Source of the DNA: Bacillota bacterium
GTDB taxonomy: Bacteria > Bacillota > Clostridia > DSM-8532
Length of the DNA stretch: 42,809 nt
NCBI GenBank assembly: GCA_023411795.1
Contig: JAEYOK010000038.1
Coordinates: 1 to 42,809, forward strand
Reading direction: 5' to 3'
A program made the translations under genes and the position numbers. Of the stretch, positions 16,408 through 25,089 are shown one piece after another; positions within the stretch are counted from its first letter, which is position 1, and every line of letters starts with the position of its first letter. The notes below the pieces were generated by a model, which was not told where the DNA came from, made no database searches, and was given only the letters and a program-made list of their open reading frames with translations.

Positions 16408-16779
16408 ATGGAGAAAACTAAGTTGTTTGAGGGTGAACTAAAGCTCATGGAGCTTTTGTGGGAACTAGAAGGGTCTAGCGCTAAGGAGCTGTCACTGATA
16501 GCATCTGAGAGAATTGGCTGGAATAAAAACACAACATACACGGTCATTAAGAAGTTGGTCGAAAAGGGCGTCATAAAACGCTCTGAGCCGGGCTTTATCT
16601 GTCACAGCCTTATAAACAGAGAGGAAGTAGGGCTTGAAGAAGCCAAGGAAGTACTGAACTCTTTTTTTAGAGGGTCTGTTAGAGCACTTTTCTCATCATT
16701 TATGTCTGATGGAACCCTATCATCCAAAGAAGTAGATGAGTTGCGCAAGTTGATTGACGAACACGAGCGTAAGGGGTGA
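16408..16779 (+). CDS. BlaI/MecI/CopY-family transcriptional repressor
   Basis: This is a 123-residue winged-helix repressor. The sequence follows the BlaI pattern: ‘LFEGELKLMELLWELEGSSAKEL’, ‘GWNKNTTYTVIKKLVEKGVIKR’ (recognition helix and wing, about residues 38-60), then a C-terminal dimerisation helix region. BlaI repressors are inactivated by cleavage when their partner BlaR1 peptidase is triggered. The gene begins the module, has two matching dyads in its promoter and is followed at once by a BlaR1-like gene. The family also controls copper and stress genes, but the partner here points to an envelope-stress circuit rather than β-lactamase specifically; no β-lactamase gene is present. Confidence 0.9.
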   Translation: MEKTKLFEGELKLMELLWELEGSSAKELSLIASERIGWNKNTTYTVIKKLVEKGVIKRSEPGFICHSLINREEVGLEEAKEVLNSFFRGSVRALFSSFMSDGTLSSKEVDELRKLIDEHERKG

Positions 16780-16787
16780 GGTTTTTA

Positions 16788-17744
16788 ATGAACAATATTT
16801 TTTACTATATTTTAAATATGAGCCTCGCATCAAGTTTTGTAATTATAGCAATGATGCTGATACGGCTAATGAAGCTCTTATCAAAACGCATTGTCTATCC
16901 TTTATGGGTACTGGTGTTTTTTAGACTTGTATTTCCTTTTGCGCTTTCTACCAAATGGAGTCTCTTTAACTATACAGGAAACCTTGTAAGACGCCTAATT
17001 ACTGTTGAAACCGTTATTCGAAGTACAGTTCCCCTTCAAGGGTTGGATAAGTGGTCCACAATGAATATGATTGGAGCGGCCCAAAGCTATGGGCCAATAG
17101 AATACAAAACCGAATCTCTTCGGAGTATTTTTTCAATAAGCTCCATTGTATGGGCTATCATAGCAATCGCGGCGATTATAGCTGCTTCCGCTCTTTATAT
17201 ATTAACTATTTTAGAGCTTAAGAAAGCAATACTTGTAAAGGATAATATTTACCGCTCCAAAATGCTTTTATCACCTGTACTTATGGGAATTTTCCGTCCA
17301 AGAATCATACTTCCTGAAGGTCTTGACCCTGATAGCCATGAAGGGAAAATGGTACTTGCCCATGAAAATATCCATCAAAAGAGGCTGGATAACCTATGGC
17401 GTATTTTCGCTGTTACTATTGCCTGTGTTCACTGGTTTAATCCCCTTGTATGGCTTATGTTAAAGATGTTTTTTACAGATATGGAGCTTTCCTGTGATGA
17501 AAGAGTTATGGTTGAGGGCAAATTTGGTGTTGAGGAGCGTAAAGCCTATGCAGCAGCCCTTTTAAACTTCACTGAAGATAAGAGACTAATGATATCTACT
17601 GCCTTTGGTCAATCTGGGGTAAAGGTTAGGATTGTTAATGTTCTGAATTATAAGAGGCTAACAGTATTTGGTGCTGTTGTATCAGCCATATTTCTGTTGG
17701 TGTTGGCATTGGTTCTTATCACAAATCCGGGTATTGGAGGTTGA
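16788..17744 (+). CDS. BlaR1-like M56-family membrane metallopeptidase
   Basis: This is a 318-residue polytopic protein with hydrophobic segments near 5-25, 32-52, about 112-135 and 285-308. The zinc site HENIH (His192, Glu193, His196, in VLAHENIHQKRL) and the downstream ‘ELSCDERV’ (third ligand region) identify M56 peptidases. Unlike full BlaR1 or MecR1 (about 580-600 residues), it stops after the last helix and has no penicillin-binding sensor domain. The signal must therefore be sensed by its membrane or loop regions or by a partner. I use ATG 16788, after AAGGGGTGAGG; a GTG at 16776 overlapping blaI is an alternative. Confidence 0.87.
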   Translation: MNNIFYYILNMSLASSFVIIAMMLIRLMKLLSKRIVYPLWVLVFFRLVFPFALSTKWSLFNYTGNLVRRLITVETVIRSTVPLQGLDKWSTMNMIGAAQSYGPIEYKTESLRSIFSISSIVWAIIAIAAIIAASALYILTILELKKAILVKDNIYRSKMLLSPVLMGIFRPRIILPEGLDPDSHEGKMVLAHENIHQKRLDNLWRIFAVTIACVHWFNPLVWLMLKMFFTDMELSCDERVMVEGKFGVEERKAYAAALLNFTEDKRLMISTAFGQSGVKVRIVNVLNYKRLTVFGAVVSAIFLLVLALVLITNPGIGG

Positions 17745-17750
17745 TTTTCT

Positions 17751-19337
17751 ATGCTGAACAAAGCTTATAGAAGGTTCTATATAGTCTCTCTGGCGGTATT
17801 GATTTTACTGTCAGCATATCCTGTCGTTAACGGCCTGCGCATAGCATATCTCAGCATTGTAAACGGAGCTGTAAAGCCTGAACAATATGCAAAATATGTA
17901 GTACCCTATACGGCAATATGTCTTGCAATAATACTATTTTCAGCTATTCAGCCCATACTGCTGAAAATGCGTCGTTTTTCATTAACTATTGGCTTGTTGG
18001 TTTCTTATATAGTGTTTTTTCTTACTGAACGTTTTTTTGAGGGGATTAAAATTCATACAACAGGAATGTCTCTGGTTGACACATCCTCTCTAACAATTGA
18101 GCAGTTGAAGGATATACCTTTTGCCACAATTGATGCATGGCAGGCCAGTCTATGTTTCGTTTCCCCATGGACTCAGGGACAATCGGTCGTTTTTGCTTCA
18201 AAGGATCATTATTACTATGTTTTAGCAAACAACAGCTACAAGATTCATTACTATTTTATTTCACTTATAATCATAACAATGGTATGTACCTTGGTATACG
18301 GCCTGGGACGCATGATTATGTCAGGCGATAAATCAAAGGCAAAACAACTTATACTGCAAGGTGTTTCAACGTTACTTATGGTTTCACTTTGCATTTTTGC
18401 AAACACCACAGCCTTTTTCCGCAAGGCTCAACCTATCCAGACGCCAATCGCATCTCTGTTGACGTGCTTGTTTTTTATTGCTTTAGGTGTTGTAATCGGG
18501 GTTTATATCGGAAGCTTCCTTATTGGAAAGGAAAAACTTCTGGGTATAGGGCTTCCCGTATTGCTGTCATTAACTGCTGTAGTCCTTATGTATATTGGAG
18601 AAGCCGCCATGATGAATGGAAACCTGTATCGCTTTGGAACAGGCTGGTTTTTTAACGGCCTTCCGTTAATTTTACTTGCACCGGTGGATATGTTGGTTAT
18701 TCTTCTAGCTGGTACCGGTGCATATTTAATACTTAACAAGGCACGTAAAAAGGATAACTGGCCAAGTAAGGGCTTAACAGCTGCATTGTTGGTTATTTGT
18801 GCCGTCATAGCCTTCTGCGGCATAGGGTTTTCAATGGTTCCGTCAAGCGATGCGGAAGATGTTTATGGATGTTATGAGTTTGATGAATGCATATACATGA
18901 ACCCGTTAAGCTCTTTTTTGGCAATGAAAGATAATATGCCATATGTTTATTATATAAACGAAGAAGCCCTTGTAATAGCTAACACAAGTACAGGAGACAT
19001 AGAAAGATTTTCAGCATCATTTGAGAAGACACCAGTTGCTAAAGATGATTTCAAAACCTTATCAGAATTTGGAGATGCCCCGCCATTCTCACTGCCTGAT
19101 TTGTCACAATATAAGGAGCGTTGGCTACGTGCTGTATTCACTGATGAAACACAACAGCGCTACGGCTTATATCGGATGGATGATGAAATATGGCTGGTAA
19201 GGCTTAATAATGGTAGATTGTGGAGCATATACAAGCTCGGAAAAACCGGCGAGTATAATCCAGCTGATATTAAGCCGGCGTTTGAAACTCAGGAAAATGC
19301 GCCTGAAGGGCCTGAAAATTATGTCTCTGAGGGATAG
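17751..19337 (+). CDS. Unassigned polytopic membrane protein with extracytoplasmic C-terminal domain
   Basis: This is a 528-residue protein I do not recognise. It has about nine hydrophobic helices (roughly 10-30, 48-68, 76-95, 165-186, 200-218, 233-257, 262-283, 300-330, 345-365). Loops at 96-160 are hydrophilic. The C-terminal region from about 366 is soluble, contains two Cys (near 378 and 382) and ends in an acidic tail. It begins 6 nt after the BlaR1-like gene, with GGAGGTTG inside the end of that gene, so the two are translationally linked. By position it may be the sensor, target or immunity partner that replaces the missing BlaR1 sensor domain; this is inference. Confidence 0.7.
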   Translation: MLNKAYRRFYIVSLAVLILLSAYPVVNGLRIAYLSIVNGAVKPEQYAKYVVPYTAICLAIILFSAIQPILLKMRRFSLTIGLLVSYIVFFLTERFFEGIKIHTTGMSLVDTSSLTIEQLKDIPFATIDAWQASLCFVSPWTQGQSVVFASKDHYYYVLANNSYKIHYYFISLIIITMVCTLVYGLGRMIMSGDKSKAKQLILQGVSTLLMVSLCIFANTTAFFRKAQPIQTPIASLLTCLFFIALGVVIGVYIGSFLIGKEKLLGIGLPVLLSLTAVVLMYIGEAAMMNGNLYRFGTGWFFNGLPLILLAPVDMLVILLAGTGAYLILNKARKKDNWPSKGLTAALLVICAVIAFCGIGFSMVPSSDAEDVYGCYEFDECIYMNPLSSFLAMKDNMPYVYYINEEALVIANTSTGDIERFSASFEKTPVAKDDFKTLSEFGDAPPFSLPDLSQYKERWLRAVFTDETQQRYGLYRMDDEIWLVRLNNGRLWSIYKLGKTGEYNPADIKPAFETQENAPEGPENYVSEG

Positions 19338-19386
19338 TTATTTCTGATATAATATTAATATAATCAAATTTTGGAAGGTACTAAAG

Positions 19387-20055
19387 ATGACCAGAATTTT
19401 ACTTGTAGAAGATGATAAAAGCATAGTATCAAATCTAACCGAATATTTAAATAGTGAAGGCTATGATGTTGAATCTGTGAATGGTCAAAGTCTTGCTATT
19501 TCAAAAATTGAAGATAATAAATATGATTTGCTTCTAGTAGATATCTCACTTAAGGAAGGTAATGGCTATGCTGTCTGCGCCGCCGCTAAAGCGAAGGAAA
19601 TACCGGTAGTATTTCTGTCCGCATCTGGAGATGAATACAGCGTAGTTACAGGTCTTGATATGGGTGCTGACGATTATATCAGCAAACCCTTCAGACCCAG
19701 GGAGCTCTTATCCCGCATTAAAAATGTTCTGAGACGCAGTAATAGAAACCAAATATCTATTGAGATTGACAAAATAAAGGTGGACACGGTAAAAGGTATA
19801 GTGACTAAAAACGGAACAGAGATTTTTTTATCAGCCCTTGAATACAAGTTGCTTTTGGTATTTTTAAATAACAGAGGCGTCATACTATCTAGGAGCAAGC
19901 TCTTAGATGAAATTTATGATATAGCAGGAGAATTTGTGAACGACAATACTTTAACTGTATACATAAAACGTCTGCGCGATAAGGTCGAGGATGACCCACA
20001 GAATCCAACCTTTATAAAGACTGTTCGTGGCCTGGGATATAAGGTTGGTGATTAA
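19387..20055 (+). CDS. OmpR/PhoB-family response regulator
   Basis: This is a 222-residue DNA-binding response regulator. The receiver domain has the acidic pair Asp9-Asp10, the phosphoacceptor Asp52 (LLLVDISL) and the conserved Lys in ‘YISKPFRP’ near 100. The winged-helix effector domain from about 125 ends with ‘DPQNPTFIKTVRGLGYKV’. The kinase gene starts on the next base after its stop. Within clostridia, such pairs next to MacB/FtsX-type exporters usually respond to antimicrobial peptides or cell-wall antibiotics. Two TATAAT-like boxes (19348-19364) lie in the 49-bp gap upstream, so an internal promoter is possible. GGAAGG precedes the ATG. Confidence 0.93.
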   Translation: MTRILLVEDDKSIVSNLTEYLNSEGYDVESVNGQSLAISKIEDNKYDLLLVDISLKEGNGYAVCAAAKAKEIPVVFLSASGDEYSVVTGLDMGADDYISKPFRPRELLSRIKNVLRRSNRNQISIEIDKIKVDTVKGIVTKNGTEIFLSALEYKLLLVFLNNRGVILSRSKLLDEIYDIAGEFVNDNTLTVYIKRLRDKVEDDPQNPTFIKTVRGLGYKVGD

Positions 20056-21063
20056 GTGAGCTTTTTTCGAAATCCTGAAATTAAAAACAGTATGGTTATG
20101 TATTTGATTTTGACTGCTGTCTTATCCGGTCTGGGATTTTTATTAAGTACTGGAACCGGTATTTTTGCATTAGTTGTATCTGTTATATATACCATTATGC
20201 ATTTTTTGACAACCTATTTAAGGTACCGAAAGCTTGCGGGATTAAGCAAGGAGATCAATAATATACTCCACGGAAAAGAGAAAATTGAATTACAGGAATA
20301 TTCCGAGGGAGAATTATCAATTTTACAAAGTGAGATATTGAAACTCACCGTTCAGTTCAGGGAGCAATCCGGGGCATTAAAGAATGATAAGGTCTATCTG
20401 GCTGACTCAATAGCAGATATTTCCCATCAAATAAGAACACCTCTGACATCCATAAACATTTTATTATCCCTTTTATCGAATCAGGGTCTGTCGGAGCAGC
20501 GCAGGCTGGAGCTTATAAAAGAAATGGATATGCTTCTTTCAAGAATAGACTGGCTTATTACAGCCCTTCTTAAAATATCTAAATTGGATACCGGAACAGT
20601 ACAACTTAAAAGTGAAACTGTTTATGTTAATGATTTGATAAAGAGGGCTGTTGATCCCATAGAAATACCTATTGAGCTTCGCGAACAGGAGCTTGATATA
20701 AGAATTCAGGAAGGCTCATCTTTCAACGGGGACTTATCGTGGTCGGTGGAGGCAGTGGAAAATATATTGAAGAATTGTATGGAGCACACACAAAAGGGTG
20801 GGAAAATAAGTATATCCTCACAGGAAAACTCTATCTTTACCGAAATAATAATATCCGACAATGGGCCCGGAATAGACCGGGAGGATTTACCTCACTTGTT
20901 TGAAAGATTCTATAAAGGTAAGAATTCAAGTGATAATAGCATAGGTATCGGGCTTGCTCTTGCCCGCATGATTGTTACAAGTCAAAACGGTACAATAAAA
21001 GCAGAGAACCGCAAGGATGGTGGAGCTAAGTTTACAATCCGTTATTATAAAAGCATTGTGTAA
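20056..21063 (+). CDS. Sensor histidine kinase
   Basis: This is a 335-residue membrane kinase. Two closely spaced helices near 14-55 leave almost no extracellular domain, which is the intramembrane-sensing layout seen in kinases that take their signal from an ABC transporter. The phosphoacceptor is His124 in DISHQIRTPLTS. The ATPase domain shows ‘ENILKNCMEHT’ (N box), ‘DNGPGI’ (G1), ‘LFERFYKG’ (F box) and ‘IGIGLALARM’ (G2). It starts with GTG immediately after the regulator's stop codon. The two act as one unit, and the exporter genes follow after a short regulatory gap. Confidence 0.92.
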   Translation: MSFFRNPEIKNSMVMYLILTAVLSGLGFLLSTGTGIFALVVSVIYTIMHFLTTYLRYRKLAGLSKEINNILHGKEKIELQEYSEGELSILQSEILKLTVQFREQSGALKNDKVYLADSIADISHQIRTPLTSINILLSLLSNQGLSEQRRLELIKEMDMLLSRIDWLITALLKISKLDTGTVQLKSETVYVNDLIKRAVDPIEIPIELREQELDIRIQEGSSFNGDLSWSVEAVENILKNCMEHTQKGGKISISSQENSIFTEIIISDNGPGIDREDLPHLFERFYKGKNSSDNSIGIGLALARMIVTSQNGTIKAENRKDGGAKFTIRYYKSIV

Positions 21064-21067
21064 ACTT

Positions 21068-21109
21068 AAGTGACGTTTTTGTTATATTTTAGTCACCGTT
21101 ATGTCACTT
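21068..21109. promoter_or_regulatory. Candidate response-regulator site before the exporter genes
   Basis: GTCAC occurs at 21092-21096 and 21103-21107, an 11-bp (one helical turn) direct repeat. AAGTGAC at 21068-21074 is the inverted half-site of GTCACTT (21103-21109). A TAAAAT -10 (21118-21123) lies just downstream with no good -35. This is the expected layout for activation by a phosphorylated OmpR-type regulator. Confidence 0.55.
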
Positions 21110-21156
21110 TGAAAGATTAAAATTGTGCCATAAACTTGAGACAAATGGAGGTTATT

Positions 21157-21900
21157 ATGGAAATACTAAGAGTTGAAAATCTGACAAAGACATACGGAAA
21201 AGACGAGAATTTTGTGAAAGCACTGGATAATGTTTCCTTCTCGGTTCAAAAAGGGGAGTTCATTGCGATAATAGGTCCTTCTGGATCGGGCAAGTCCACA
21301 CTTCTGCATATTTTAGGCGGGGTTGATAAGCCAACAAGTGGAAAAGTTTTTATGAATGGGCAGGATGTATATGCCCAGAATGATGAGAACCTGGCCATAT
21401 TCCGTCGCAGACAGGTAGGACTGATATATCAGTTTTACAATCTTATACCGGTTTTAACTGTAACTGAAAATATTACACTTCCGGTTCTTCTGGACGGCAG
21501 AAAGGTAAACAGTGAAAGGCTGGAGGAGCTCCTGGCGACATTAAATCTTAAAGAGAGAGAAAATCATTTACCTAATCAGCTTTCGGGAGGACAACAGCAG
21601 CGTGTATCAATCGGACGTGCCCTTATGAATGCACCTACGGTTGTGCTTGCAGATGAACCAACCGGAAACCTTGATTCAAAAAATAGTCAGGAAATCGTGG
21701 AGCTTTTAAAACTCTCCAATAAAAAATACGGTCAGACACTTATAATAATAACCCATGACGAAAATATAGCTCTTCAGGCAGATAGAATTTTAGCCATTGA
21801 AGATGGAAAAATCACCCGCGACGAAACTATAAATAAAGTGCCTACTAATAGGAAATCGTCAACGATAAAGGAAGTCACCTGTGAGGTGATAGAAAAATGA
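21157..21900 (+). CDS. ABC transporter ATP-binding protein (MacB/BceA type)
   Basis: This is a 247-residue cytoplasmic ATPase of the LolD/MacB/BceA group. Walker A GPSGSGKST is at residues 40-48, followed by the Q-loop, signature LSGGQQQR, Walker B VVLADEPT and the D-loop ‘GNLDSKNS’. The segment GLIYQFYNLIPVLTVTEN is characteristic of this group. I start at ATG 21157, with TGGAGGT at 21146-21152; homologues begin at MEILRVENL. Its stop overlaps the permease start (ATGA at 21897). Together they form an exporter or peptide-detoxification transporter that is likely induced by the preceding two-component system. Confidence 0.93.
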   Translation: MEILRVENLTKTYGKDENFVKALDNVSFSVQKGEFIAIIGPSGSGKSTLLHILGGVDKPTSGKVFMNGQDVYAQNDENLAIFRRRQVGLIYQFYNLIPVLTVTENITLPVLLDGRKVNSERLEELLATLNLKERENHLPNQLSGGQQQRVSIGRALMNAPTVVLADEPTGNLDSKNSQEIVELLKLSNKKYGQTLIIITHDENIALQADRILAIEDGKITRDETINKVPTNRKSSTIKEVTCEVIEK

Positions 21901-24584
21901 ATATCATTAATAAGGTTACGCTTAAAACCCTGTGGAAGAACAAGGTTCGAACCCTTGTTACAATAATTGGAATTATTTTATCTGTGTCAATGATAACTGC
22001 GGTAACAACCAGCATATCGAGCCTACGGAATTATTTATTGAAGGTTTTAATCGAAACGGATGGGGACTGGCAAGGCTCGGCTTCCAGCATTTCATCTGCA
22101 AAGCTGAACGAATTGAGAAGCAATACTGAGATTGAGAGCATGACGACCATTCAAAATATAGGATATGCTTTATTAGAGGACTGCATTAATGAAGATAAGC
22201 CATACTTGTTTGTTGCTGGAATGGACGGTACCTTTGCCGAAAAAATGCCGGTACGATTAACAGCCGGAAGACTTCCTTCAGATACATCTGAAATTATACT
22301 GCCTAATCATCTTGAAACAAACGGAGGAATTGTTCACTTGATTGGTGATGTCCTTAAGCTGGACATTGGCATAAGAGAATCAAATGGCATTACTTTGAAT
22401 CAGTTTGATCCTTTCGTGAATTCTGAAAATGGTAAAAGTGAAAGCTTAACAGTAAAAGAACATAGGAGCTTTACCGTTGTCGGATTTTATGAAAGGCCCA
22501 GCTTTGAATCCTATAGTGCACCAGGCTTTACAGCTCTTACCATGGATAACGGCGAAAAGACATATAGCTATGATGTATACTTAAAGGTTAATGAGCTTGA
22601 CATAATATTCAATTTTATGGATGAGACTTTTAGTGAATACAGCTACACTACCAATAATGATTACCTACGCTTATGCGGAGTATCAAATATGAAAAGTTAC
22701 CTTTCGGTATTTTATAGTCTGGCTGCTATTCTTATAGGAATTATAATGTTTGGTTCTATATCGCTGATATATAATGCCTTTTCAATATCTGTCAGTGAGC
22801 GAACGAAACAGTTCGGGCTTTTATCTTCTATTGGGGCTACCAGAAAGCAGATGACAAGTGGGGTGCTGTTTGAAGCTTTCTCATTAAGCATAATTGGAAT
22901 TCCGCTTGGTATCCTTGCCGGTATATTTGGGATAGGTATGACTTTTAAGTTTACTGAGAATTTATTCACATCTTTAATAGGTAATGGTACTGATGTAGCA
23001 TTCAATTTATCGGTTTCTTGGCAGGCCCTTGTTATAGCTGCGATTATTGGACTGATTACCGTTCTGATATCAGCATACATTCCTGCTAAAAGAGCTGCTA
23101 AGGTATCAGCTATTGATGCTATCAGGATGTCAAAGGATATTAGGATAAAGGCTAAAAAAGTAAAGACCTCAAAGCTTATTTACAAAATTTTTGGCTTTGA
23201 AGGAATGCTAGCAAGAAAAAATTTCAAACGCAATAAAAAGAAATACCGTGCTACCGTCATTTCACTCTTTTTAAGCATAGTCCTTTTTATTTCTGCATCC
23301 AGTTTTTCAGCTTATCTTAAAGAAAGTGCGGGGAAAGTAATGGATCCGGACGATTATGACATTAATTATACCTATACACCTGATATAGCTGAGAAATACT
23401 CTGTCGAAGAAGTCATAAACAGCCTTAAAAATCTCACTGGTGTAACCGAAAGTGGATATGCATTTATGAATTATCCAAATTATACCGAAATAGCTGTGGA
23501 CAACTTGAGCCAAGAGTATATAGAGTATGCATCTAAGGTATTGAAGTCAGAGCTGAAAGAAGGACAATACGTTTATATTAATGCTATTGAGTATTTTATT
23601 GATGATGCATCCTTTGAGAAGTTTTTAAAGGATAATTCTATGAACGCTGATACTCACATGAATCCAAATAATCCTTCGCCGGTGATATTTGATTATAGCA
23701 AGTTATTTGACTATGATGAAGGACGATACTACACCATGAATCTTCTTAAAAATGACCTTAAAAAGATTGATATGAGAAAATTCACTCAAATGGAGAATTT
23801 ATATTATGCCGGTGAAACCGAGGAGGTTAATGGTCAGACATATTACATTTATATGGACAGGGACGGAAACAGAAAACAGGTTACAGCTTCTGAGGCAGTT
23901 ATTGATTACACAGTTGAAAGCGGTACTCTGACCGATGAAAAACCATTTATGGTTAGTGCTAATCAAGGATTTCATATTTCGTTAATCTACCCGTACAGTG
24001 CTATAAATAAAGTGCTAGGCAGCGATTTCAATTTAACTTCTACAGAAATGTTTTTTAAAACTAAAGATCACAATGCTGTTTTCGATAAGATGTATAAGAC
24101 TTTGAGCGGAATGGGCCTAAACACCAGCAGATTGTTTGATTATGCTGCAGTATTAGAATCTGACAGGGCTATTATAACCGTACTTGATGTCTTCTCATAT
24201 GGATTCATAGTACTAATATCCCTGATTGCAGCTGCAAACGTATTCAACACGATTTCTACCAATATTGGCCTTCGTCGCCGCGAGTTTGCCATGCTAAAGT
24301 CAATTGGAATGACACAAAAGATGTTCAACAAAATGATGAATTATGAATGCTTACTTTATGGGATAAAAGGATTGCTATATGGTATTCCTGCGTCAATCGG
24401 AGTTACCTACCTAATTTACCGGAGCATAAACTTCGGCCTTCAAACGAGCTTTTTCATCCCTTGGTACAGCATAGTTCTTGCAGTTGGGAGTGTCTTTGTA
24501 GTTGTATTCTCAACCATGCTATATTCAATGGATAAGATTAAAAAGGACAATCCCATTGATGCACTGAAGGATGAGAATTTATAA
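21897..24584 (+). CDS. FtsX-domain ABC permease, double-module (MacB/BceB-like)
   Basis: This is an 895-residue permease with two FtsX-type modules. TM1 is near 17-37 and is followed by an extracytoplasmic domain. The first FtsX helical block lies at about 268-410 (‘ISVSERTKQFGLLSSIGATRKQM’). A second TM is near 450-470, then an extracytoplasmic domain to about 755, then a second FtsX block (‘NIGLRRREFAMLKSIGMTQKMFNKMM’) to the end. Such permeases work mechanically on envelope substrates rather than by classical transport. Several lead to resistance against bacitracin, lantibiotics or host peptides. Substrate is unknown here. It ends the module; a large palindromic hairpin follows 10 nt after the stop. 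Confidence 0.9.
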   Translation: MNIINKVTLKTLWKNKVRTLVTIIGIILSVSMITAVTTSISSLRNYLLKVLIETDGDWQGSASSISSAKLNELRSNTEIESMTTIQNIGYALLEDCINEDKPYLFVAGMDGTFAEKMPVRLTAGRLPSDTSEIILPNHLETNGGIVHLIGDVLKLDIGIRESNGITLNQFDPFVNSENGKSESLTVKEHRSFTVVGFYERPSFESYSAPGFTALTMDNGEKTYSYDVYLKVNELDIIFNFMDETFSEYSYTTNNDYLRLCGVSNMKSYLSVFYSLAAILIGIIMFGSISLIYNAFSISVSERTKQFGLLSSIGATRKQMTSGVLFEAFSLSIIGIPLGILAGIFGIGMTFKFTENLFTSLIGNGTDVAFNLSVSWQALVIAAIIGLITVLISAYIPAKRAAKVSAIDAIRMSKDIRIKAKKVKTSKLIYKIFGFEGMLARKNFKRNKKKYRATVISLFLSIVLFISASSFSAYLKESAGKVMDPDDYDINYTYTPDIAEKYSVEEVINSLKNLTGVTESGYAFMNYPNYTEIAVDNLSQEYIEYASKVLKSELKEGQYVYINAIEYFIDDASFEKFLKDNSMNADTHMNPNNPSPVIFDYSKLFDYDEGRYYTMNLLKNDLKKIDMRKFTQMENLYYAGETEEVNGQTYYIYMDRDGNRKQVTASEAVIDYTVESGTLTDEKPFMVSANQGFHISLIYPYSAINKVLGSDFNLTSTEMFFKTKDHNAVFDKMYKTLSGMGLNTSRLFDYAAVLESDRAIITVLDVFSYGFIVLISLIAAANVFNTISTNIGLRRREFAMLKSIGMTQKMFNKMMNYECLLYGIKGLLYGIPASIGVTYLIYRSINFGLQTSFFIPWYSIVLAVGSVFVVVFSTMLYSMDKIKKDNPIDALKDENL

Positions 24585-24593
24585 ATTTGTCAG

Positions 24594-24628
24594 GGGGACG
24601 GTTCTTTTGACACAAAAGAACCGTCCCC
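24594..24628. repeat. Perfect 16-bp palindromic hairpin
   Basis: GGGGACGGTTCTTTTG (24594-24609) and its exact complement (24613-24628) are separated only by ACA. It lies between the permease stop and the intron's 5' end and is GC-richer than its surroundings. It may end the envelope operon, although the T-run ATTTTT comes 8 nt after the stem. I recall very similar palindromes scattered in clostridial genomes, so it could also be a dispersed repeat and the target that attracted the intron. Confidence 0.8.
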
Positions 24629-25089
24629 TCGACACATTTTTGGTTTGTGCGCCCGGCGGGCGCACGTTCCAATGGGTGCAAATCCCTAATCCGCCCGGTA
24701 GTGGGAAGGATATAGCCGAAGGCAAGGGTGTCCATCGTGAGGTGGAATCTGAAGGAAGCCGGATGTCGGGGACATACTAACCGACGGGCAAATCTCTGGT
24801 CTGACGAACAGAAATCACATCAGGCCATGCATGAGGGTAAGGCTGCATATCAAGTCAAAGCCCAATAACTACACGGAATCATGTATGGTAAATGTGACAG
24901 ATAGATGGAGAGAAGGACCGTGTGAGTACCCGGGGAGATCTGTATGAAATGCTCTGAAAAGAGTAACCACTGTACAAGGAAACGAGGCAGTGCTGAGCAT
25001 GCAGAAGTCAGCAGAGGTCATAGTAGCCGAGAGGCGAAGGACCGAATCAATAGGAGTCTTAAGTATGACCGAGAAAGGAGGAATGGCCG

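Noticed and set aside
16408..17744. β-lactam resistance operon (blaI-blaR1-blaZ)
   Set aside because: The peptidase lacks the penicillin-binding sensor and no β-lactamase or PBP2a gene is present; the neighbours point to general envelope stress.
24538..24780. Small ORFs on both strands around the palindrome and intron 5' end
   Set aside because: They are formed by the inverted repeat and ribozyme sequence; no ribosome-binding sites or homology features.
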